Assembly: GCA_023416695.1 (NCBI GenBank)
Contig: JAEZGY010000094.1
Location: forward strand, 1-64,000
Source: Bacillota bacterium
GTDB taxonomy: Bacteria; Bacillota; Clostridia; Lachnospirales; Lachnospiraceae
DNA length: 64,000 nt
Direction of reading: 5' to 3'
The notes beneath the pieces were generated by a model. The model saw only the letters and a program-made list of their open reading frames with translations, was not told the origin of the DNA and did no database searches. Below are positions 60,109-64,000 of the stretch, one piece after another; the first letter of the stretch is position 1; every line of letters begins with the position of its first letter. The position numbers were made by a program, and so were the translations under genes.

Positions 60109-60903
60109 TCAATTACTATCGAGATTGATTAACTTGACATCCTTTATAGAATCTAGCATTTGCCTTGTCACAATAAGAGTTCCTGATGTTTTGTATACTT
60201 CATCTAGCTGCATATGGACTGCAAGCTTCTTTTCTATAGCATAGCCGCCATGCTCAGGTATTATAATCTTAGGCTTTAGAACACTTAGAATAGGATCCAT
60301 ATCCTTCACTTCTAGTTTCCCATATCCTGAACCAGAAAATATTTGAACCATAAGCACATCCACTGGACCTATTTGCTTCAATGTTTCTGTAGTTGGAACC
60401 TCCCCCTGTGAAGCAAAATGAGCAATCTTGATACCATCTATCTCAAAGACATAAATAATATTTGTTCCCTCTTTATCTCCTATATTATGCTTACCTGAAA
60501 ACCCACGAATACTTATGTCATCATAGGAGTAATCACCTGGCTCACTAATAAGCTCATAAGGTTCATTAAAGGTACTAGTTTCATTATGATCCCCATGTTG
60601 ATGGCTTTCCGTAACAAGATCTGGTTGAATGTCATCATTTATAAGATAAGGATCACAGACAATCTGGTAACCATCCTTTTTTTCTAATTCAAAGCACGCA
60701 AAGTTCCCAGGATATTTTTTTATCCACACTCCCTCAGTGAACTCATCCTTAGTAGCATCCGCTTCTATGACTTGTGTAATAGAATCTGTCTTAGGTATTG
60801 CTGTACTCTTCTTAGTGGCTTCACTTGTTTCCAAATTATATTTGCAAGCACTTATTATAACACTAATAAAAATAAGCAGGATGATAAAGCATACTTTTTT
60901 CAT
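60109..60903 (-). CDS. Metallo-beta-lactamase-fold lipoprotein
   Basis: A 264-aa lipoprotein: lipobox IISAC with Cys20, then an MBL fold of the UlaG-like type with the metal motif ESHQHGDHNE (about residue 100), GKHNIGDKEG (metal His, about 135) and PEHGG near 226. It is on the outer face of the membrane. UlaG-like proteins hydrolyse phosphodiesters or lactones; the substrate here is unknown. Confidence 0.86.
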   Translation of the reverse strand: MKKVCFIILLIFISVIISACKYNLETSEATKKSTAIPKTDSITQVIEADATKDEFTEGVWIKKYPGNFACFELEKKDGYQIVCDPYLINDDIQPDLVTESHQHGDHNETSTFNEPYELISEPGDYSYDDISIRGFSGKHNIGDKEGTNIIYVFEIDGIKIAHFASQGEVPTTETLKQIGPVDVLMVQIFSGSGYGKLEVKDMDPILSVLKPKIIIPEHGGYAIEKKLAVHMQLDEVYKTSGTLIVTRQMLDSIKDVKLINLDSN

Positions 60904-60949
60904 AACCCATCCCCCAATTAATTAAAATGCTTAACCTGATTCTACTAAA

Positions 60950-61795
60950 TTAGTCAAAATACCTTATGTCTTCTTGTAGGAAGGTTCCATTTCTCAAATC
61001 ATCAAAAGCTTTGTTTAATTCTTCCTTTGTATTCATAACGATAGGGCCACCCCAAGCCACTGATTCATCTAGCCGTTTTGAACTTACAAATAGAACTTGA
61101 GCTAACTTATCAGTAGCCTTTATTTCTATCGTCTCTCCTGAAGAAAGCTTTACTGCTGTCTTTTCTTTTACAAGTTCTCCCCCAATATATGCATCTCCTA
61201 AAAGGGTAAATACCGTGACAGATCTCTCATTTTCAGTTGGTAAGATTACGGTAGCATTGGAGTTTATATGCAAATCGTAATAATTTAACGGAAGATATTT
61301 GCTCATATATCCCTTTCTTCCATCAAATTCTCCCGCTAGTAATCTTAATTTCCCCCAGTCATACTCTAATTCCATAATATCTGAGTTTTTGATGCTGTGA
61401 TAAGCTGGAGGAGCCATCTTATCTCTCGCTGGAAGGTTTAACCAAAGCTGCACTCCAAGCATCCTCTCTGCGGCTGGTAATTGTTCTTCATGGAGAATAC
61501 CAGAACCCGCTGTCATCCACTGTACTTCTCCATCCCCTATGGTATCCTCATTTCCTAAGCTATCCTTATGAGTCATAAAACCACGATAAACATAACTAAT
61601 TGTCTCAATACCTCTGTGTGGATGCATTGGAAAACCTGCTATGTAGTCTTCTGGATTCGTACTATCAAAGGAATCTAGTAGCAAAATCGGATCATACTCT
61701 TTCACAGTATCATGCCCCAATACCCTAACCAAACTTACTCCTGCACCATCTTTTGTCCTAAAACCTCTAACCTGTTGACTTATTTTTCTTTCCAA
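60950..61795 (-). CDS. Pirin family protein
   Basis: A 281-aa bicupin. The metal-binding residues sit in FPMHPHRGIETISYV (two His), GEVQWMTAGSGILHEEQ (His and Glu), and the C-terminal cupin lacks metal ligands, as usual. Bacterial pirins may have quercetinase or regulatory roles. The start is TTG with GGAGGG upstream. Length is normal. Confidence 0.92.
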   Translation of the reverse strand: MERKISQQVRGFRTKDGAGVSLVRVLGHDTVKEYDPILLLDSFDSTNPEDYIAGFPMHPHRGIETISYVYRGFMTHKDSLGNEDTIGDGEVQWMTAGSGILHEEQLPAAERMLGVQLWLNLPARDKMAPPAYHSIKNSDIMELEYDWGKLRLLAGEFDGRKGYMSKYLPLNYYDLHINSNATVILPTENERSVTVFTLLGDAYIGGELVKEKTAVKLSSGETIEIKATDKLAQVLFVSSKRLDESVAWGGPIVMNTKEELNKAFDDLRNGTFLQEDIRYFD

Positions 61796-62111
61796 TTCTT
61801 TCCCTCCTTCAAAATGATGATTTTTACATTACCATCTCTCATAATAAAAGAATTCTCTATACTTATCTTTTTGCCTCTTAAAATTCTTGTTGATATCATA
61901 ATTGTAACATATAAACATTTACTTTCAAACCTCTATGAAACTTTTATTATTAAGGTTTTCATACCTAAACAATTAACCCTTTGACAAGCGAGTTACCGAC
62001 TCAGCCCGATTTTCTTCAATCCATGTTTCCATTCTTTGATTTCTACATAAAGATTTCCTCATAAGAAAAGCACACCCTTATAAGGTGTGCTCTAAATTGA
62101 TATCTCTTTCT
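61796..62111. other. 316-base interval with a possible gene relic
   Basis: Between pirin and the DUF3795 gene. A 29-codon minus-strand frame (61973-62062) starts MRKSLCRNQRMETWIEENRA and reads like a protein N-terminus, but it has no ribosome binding site and begins inside the tail of the upstream terminator. It is most likely a remnant or chance. The remainder is AT-rich and shows nothing else. Confidence 0.35.
62066..62091 (-). terminator. Terminator of the DUF3795 gene
   Basis: AGCACACC and GGTGTGCT pair across a short AT loop, with T-rich sequence following on the minus strand. Confidence 0.85.
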
Positions 62112-62393
62112 CTATATTCCCTTTAACGCTTGTACTCTCATAGCTACATTTTGTTCAAATTCCTCATCTGTATATTTCGTATCTCTTGTAGCCATCCAAA
62201 TACTACATGGTACTTCCTTACAATTAGAACAATTTTTAAAATTTTTCTCATTAATTACACATTCATAAATTGCACATGCCTTACCTTCTGGGGCATGAAA
62301 TACCTTTCCTTCACTTGCATTACAACCATTACACATATTCCCATAACAATAACATTCATTACATTTCGTTCCACAACAGCTAATATCTGACAC
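62112..62393 (-). CDS. DUF3795 Cys-rich small protein
   Basis: A 93-aa protein with eleven cysteines in the order CC-C-C-C-C-C, then C, C, C-C, C (CCGTKCNECYCYGNMCNGC at the start; CSNCKEVPC near residue 60), the DUF3795 pattern. It probably binds metal or an Fe-S cluster. The start is GTG. Function unknown. It lies 27 bases after an AraC-type regulator gene on the same strand. Confidence 0.85.
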   Translation of the reverse strand: MSDISCCGTKCNECYCYGNMCNGCNASEGKVFHAPEGKACAIYECVINEKNFKNCSNCKEVPCSIWMATRDTKYTDEEFEQNVAMRVQALKGI

Positions 62394-62420
62394 AAGACCA
62401 CCATCCCTTCGTATCCTATT

Positions 62421-63293
62421 TTATAAGACAATCACTGAATTTTCTTGTATATTTCCGACATCTTTCAAAGCATAACTTTTTGCTTCTTTTATATTCAAAG
62501 AATGATACTTCTTAAAATCATGATACAAGTGGGCTTGATCAGAATATCCATACTTACAAACAGCATCTAAAGTATCAAACTGTCTATTATATACAATATC
62601 ATTCCATAAATATTGATATCGAACCATTGATGCCATACTTTTTGGTGTAACCCCTACATATTCCCCAAACAATCTTTCTAGTTGCCTCTCACTAAAATGT
62701 AACTCCTGTCTTAACTCACTTACCTGTATCTTTCCTTTCGTCTGCAAAATATGATAGATTGCTTGCAATATGTTATTATTTTTATGATTCTCATTATAAT
62801 TTACTAATAACATCTTCTCTACTTTTGGAATTAACTGATACATATCATTAATTTCAAATAGTATTGGCTCTATGGCCTTCTTTATCCTAGAAAAGTGATA
62901 ACCAACATTGAAAAAAGCATTTTTAGTATCTCTCATAGATTCTTCTGCAAACATAGGAACTCCCCATGCATAAAATCGTATACCAAACAAAAAAATAATA
63001 GAACTCTCCTTGTGGAATTTAGAGTTAATGAATGTTCTATCATCTATCCCACAAAAACAATTGCTAATTTTGTTATTGGTAAAATCAACTGTATACGTAA
63101 TGTCCATACAAGTGTCAGGAGTCACAATTCCCATTGTACAATCATTCTTAGCTTCTTGTTGGATAGCTTGCTTTGTCCCCCAAAAACACCGAATATAAGG
63201 CTTCAGAAGATCACAAGGTTCGAATTCCATATAGTCTTTTGTAGATTTAAATGGAGTAGCTGTTATAGGATTATAAATTTTATGCAATTCCAT
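62421..63293 (-). CDS. AraC family transcriptional regulator
   Basis: A 290-aa protein. The N-terminal 160 residues (FEPCDLLKPYIRCFWGTKQ, TPDTCMDITYTVDF) resemble the DUF6597-type sensing domain; the C-terminal AraC domain (about 185-275) includes ISELRQELHFSERQLERLFGEYVGVTPKSMASMVRYQYLW (in parts) and AVCKYGYSDQAHLYHDFKKYHSL. It may control the DUF3795 gene behind it. Confidence 0.87.
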   Translation of the reverse strand: MELHKIYNPITATPFKSTKDYMEFEPCDLLKPYIRCFWGTKQAIQQEAKNDCTMGIVTPDTCMDITYTVDFTNNKISNCFCGIDDRTFINSKFHKESSIIFLFGIRFYAWGVPMFAEESMRDTKNAFFNVGYHFSRIKKAIEPILFEINDMYQLIPKVEKMLLVNYNENHKNNNILQAIYHILQTKGKIQVSELRQELHFSERQLERLFGEYVGVTPKSMASMVRYQYLWNDIVYNRQFDTLDAVCKYGYSDQAHLYHDFKKYHSLNIKEAKSYALKDVGNIQENSVIVL

Positions 63294-63385
63294 AGAACCA
63301 ACCTTCCTTAATTATACTTCTACTTTCTAATATGGAAATAAATTAGCCATAAGTTCAGAAGAGATTGATCTACCCAAACATAAAT

Positions 63386-64000
63386 TTATATTTCCAGCTC
63401 AACTTCAGTAACTGATATGGCCTTTCCACCAACTTTCACACTACTAATATTTTTTTCTTTTGTTTCTAGTTTAACAATGATTTCCGATGGCTTGAACATG
63501 GAATAACCTTGCTCAATCACAAAATAAGCCGCTTCTTTCCTGTTAATGATTCCGTACTCAAACAAATAACTTGCTAAAGCACCATTGGATGTACCTGTTG
63601 CAGACTCTTCTGGAATTCCATACAATGGTGCAAGGTTTCGGGTATGTGCGTGTGCTTGGCCTAAGGTTTCTAGGGTAAAGAGATGATAACCTATAGTATT
63701 GCATTTTCGACTGAGCTCTGCAACCTTATCAAAATCTGGCTTTATGGCATTTAACGTTTCAAGATTTCTAATCGGTACCATGATATCCCTTAATCCTGTA
63801 GACACTACTTGAGTCGGCAGTCCACAAACCATATCATTCACTTTAATATTTAATGAATCAGCTATTTCTTCCTTATTGACTACCTCAAGAAAATGCGGTA
63901 GATTTTGGCTCATCATAATAGTATGATCCTTCATTACCTCCACTTTAAGCACACCTGCCTTAGTGTCTTGAGTATATATACCAGGATGAATACGGCCCTG
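63386..64000 (-). CDS. PhzF-family isomerase-like protein (C-terminal part, cut by window edge)
   Basis: The frame is open to the window edge, and the first 16 codons read QGRIHPGIYTQDTKAG, matching the PhzF TKAG motif, so the start is outside. GLPTQVVSTGLRDIMVPIRNLETLNAIKPD and GIPEESATGTSNGALASYLFEYG (family EDPATGSA-like loop) identify the C-terminal half of a DAP-epimerase-fold PhzF protein. Members isomerise small acids or have unknown substrates. Confidence 0.88.
   Translation of the reverse strand, partial: QGRIHPGIYTQDTKAGVLKVEVMKDHTIMMSQNLPHFLEVVNKEEIADSLNIKVNDMVCGLPTQVVSTGLRDIMVPIRNLETLNAIKPDFDKVAELSRKCNTIGYHLFTLETLGQAHAHTRNLAPLYGIPEESATGTSNGALASYLFEYGIINRKEAAYFVIEQGYSMFKPSEIIVKLETKEKNISSVKVGGKAISVTEVELEI

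Noticed and set aside
61973..62062. 29-codon frame MRKSLCRNQRMETWIEE as a real gene
   Set aside because: No ribosome binding site, and it starts within the tail of the upstream terminator; treated as relic or chance.
1..64000. CRISPR arrays, transposases, integrases, tRNA or rRNA genes
   Set aside because: Reading both strands by eye gave no spaced repeat array, no transposase or integrase motif and no tRNA-like cloverleaf; a dedicated scan would be needed for certainty on tRNAs.

Overview
The window reads as a low-GC Firmicute of the plant-fibre-degrading Lachnospiraceae type (Lachnoclostridium phytofermentans-like). This is inferred from Gram-positive ribosome binding sites, lipoprotein-anchored glycoside hydrolases, a clostridial FabK-type fatty-acid operon, YitT/YczE membrane proteins and anaerobe redox genes. 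No rRNA, tRNA, CRISPR array, insertion sequence or prophage was seen. Almost all genes are on the minus strand.

Layout. 0-3 kb: edge of a cold-shock gene, a YitT protein with a 30-aa membrane ORF before it, and a YolD/Y-family polymerase pair. 3-6.3 kb: divergent xylan genes (GH10-CBM9 lipoprotein and GH43). 6.3-16.2 kb: a complete type II fatty-acid operon (acpP, fabK, fabD, fabG, fabF, accB, fabZ, accC, accD, accA, second FabK-like gene) headed by an ECF sigma factor and a small membrane protein instead of fabH/fabT. 16.4-19 kb: vWA protein, macro-domain/helix-turn-helix protein, rhodanese lipoprotein. 19-22.6 kb: GH16 and GH5 glucanases with an AraC regulator. 22.6-29.3 kb: atypical Fpg-like protein, MacB/FtsX-type ABC exporter with a two-component system, YczE protein.

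29.4-42.3 kb is the most remarkable part: one probable operon starting at a near-consensus promoter (TTGACA-17 bp-TATAAT). It encodes two micro-ORFs, a YezD-like (DUF2292) protein, a terminator-like hairpin, NifB, NifX-like, a NifD/NifK-like pair, NifH, a divergent cysteine synthase, a second NifD/NifK-like pair, a second NifX-like protein with a Cys-rich insert, and a polar amino-acid ABC transporter. NifB, NifH and all P-cluster-type cysteines are kept, but both D subunits lack the residues that nitrogenase uses around its N2-reduction site (Gln191, His195 and Arg96 in Azotobacter numbering). I infer a nitrogenase-like reductase for an organosulfur or other small substrate, feeding cysteine metabolism, and not nitrogen fixation.

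42.4-48 kb: SGNH hydrolase, then a pseudaminic-acid-type cluster (PseF, FkbH-like, ACP, PseH-like, VOC, PseG) that suggests an acyl- or glyceroyl-decorated nonulosonic acid. 48-53.5 kb: HxlR/nitroreductase pair, a PadR-controlled ABC-2 drug exporter with one C-terminally shortened permease, YjbR and VOC proteins. 53.6-56.8 kb: TetR-controlled RnfC-like protein next to a NapH/FMN-binding membrane flavoprotein. 56.9-58.2 kb: cation/proton antiporter behind a fluoride (crcB) riboswitch. 58.2-64 kb: ferritin, second HxlR/nitroreductase pair, metallo-beta-lactamase-fold lipoprotein, pirin, DUF3795 protein, AraC regulator and a PhzF-family gene cut by the window edge.

Several operators can be read directly: two TetR palindromes around one promoter, a PadR inverted repeat inside a promoter spacer, three 11-bp-phased repeats before the exporter operon, and three 21-bp-phased repeats before the GH43 gene.
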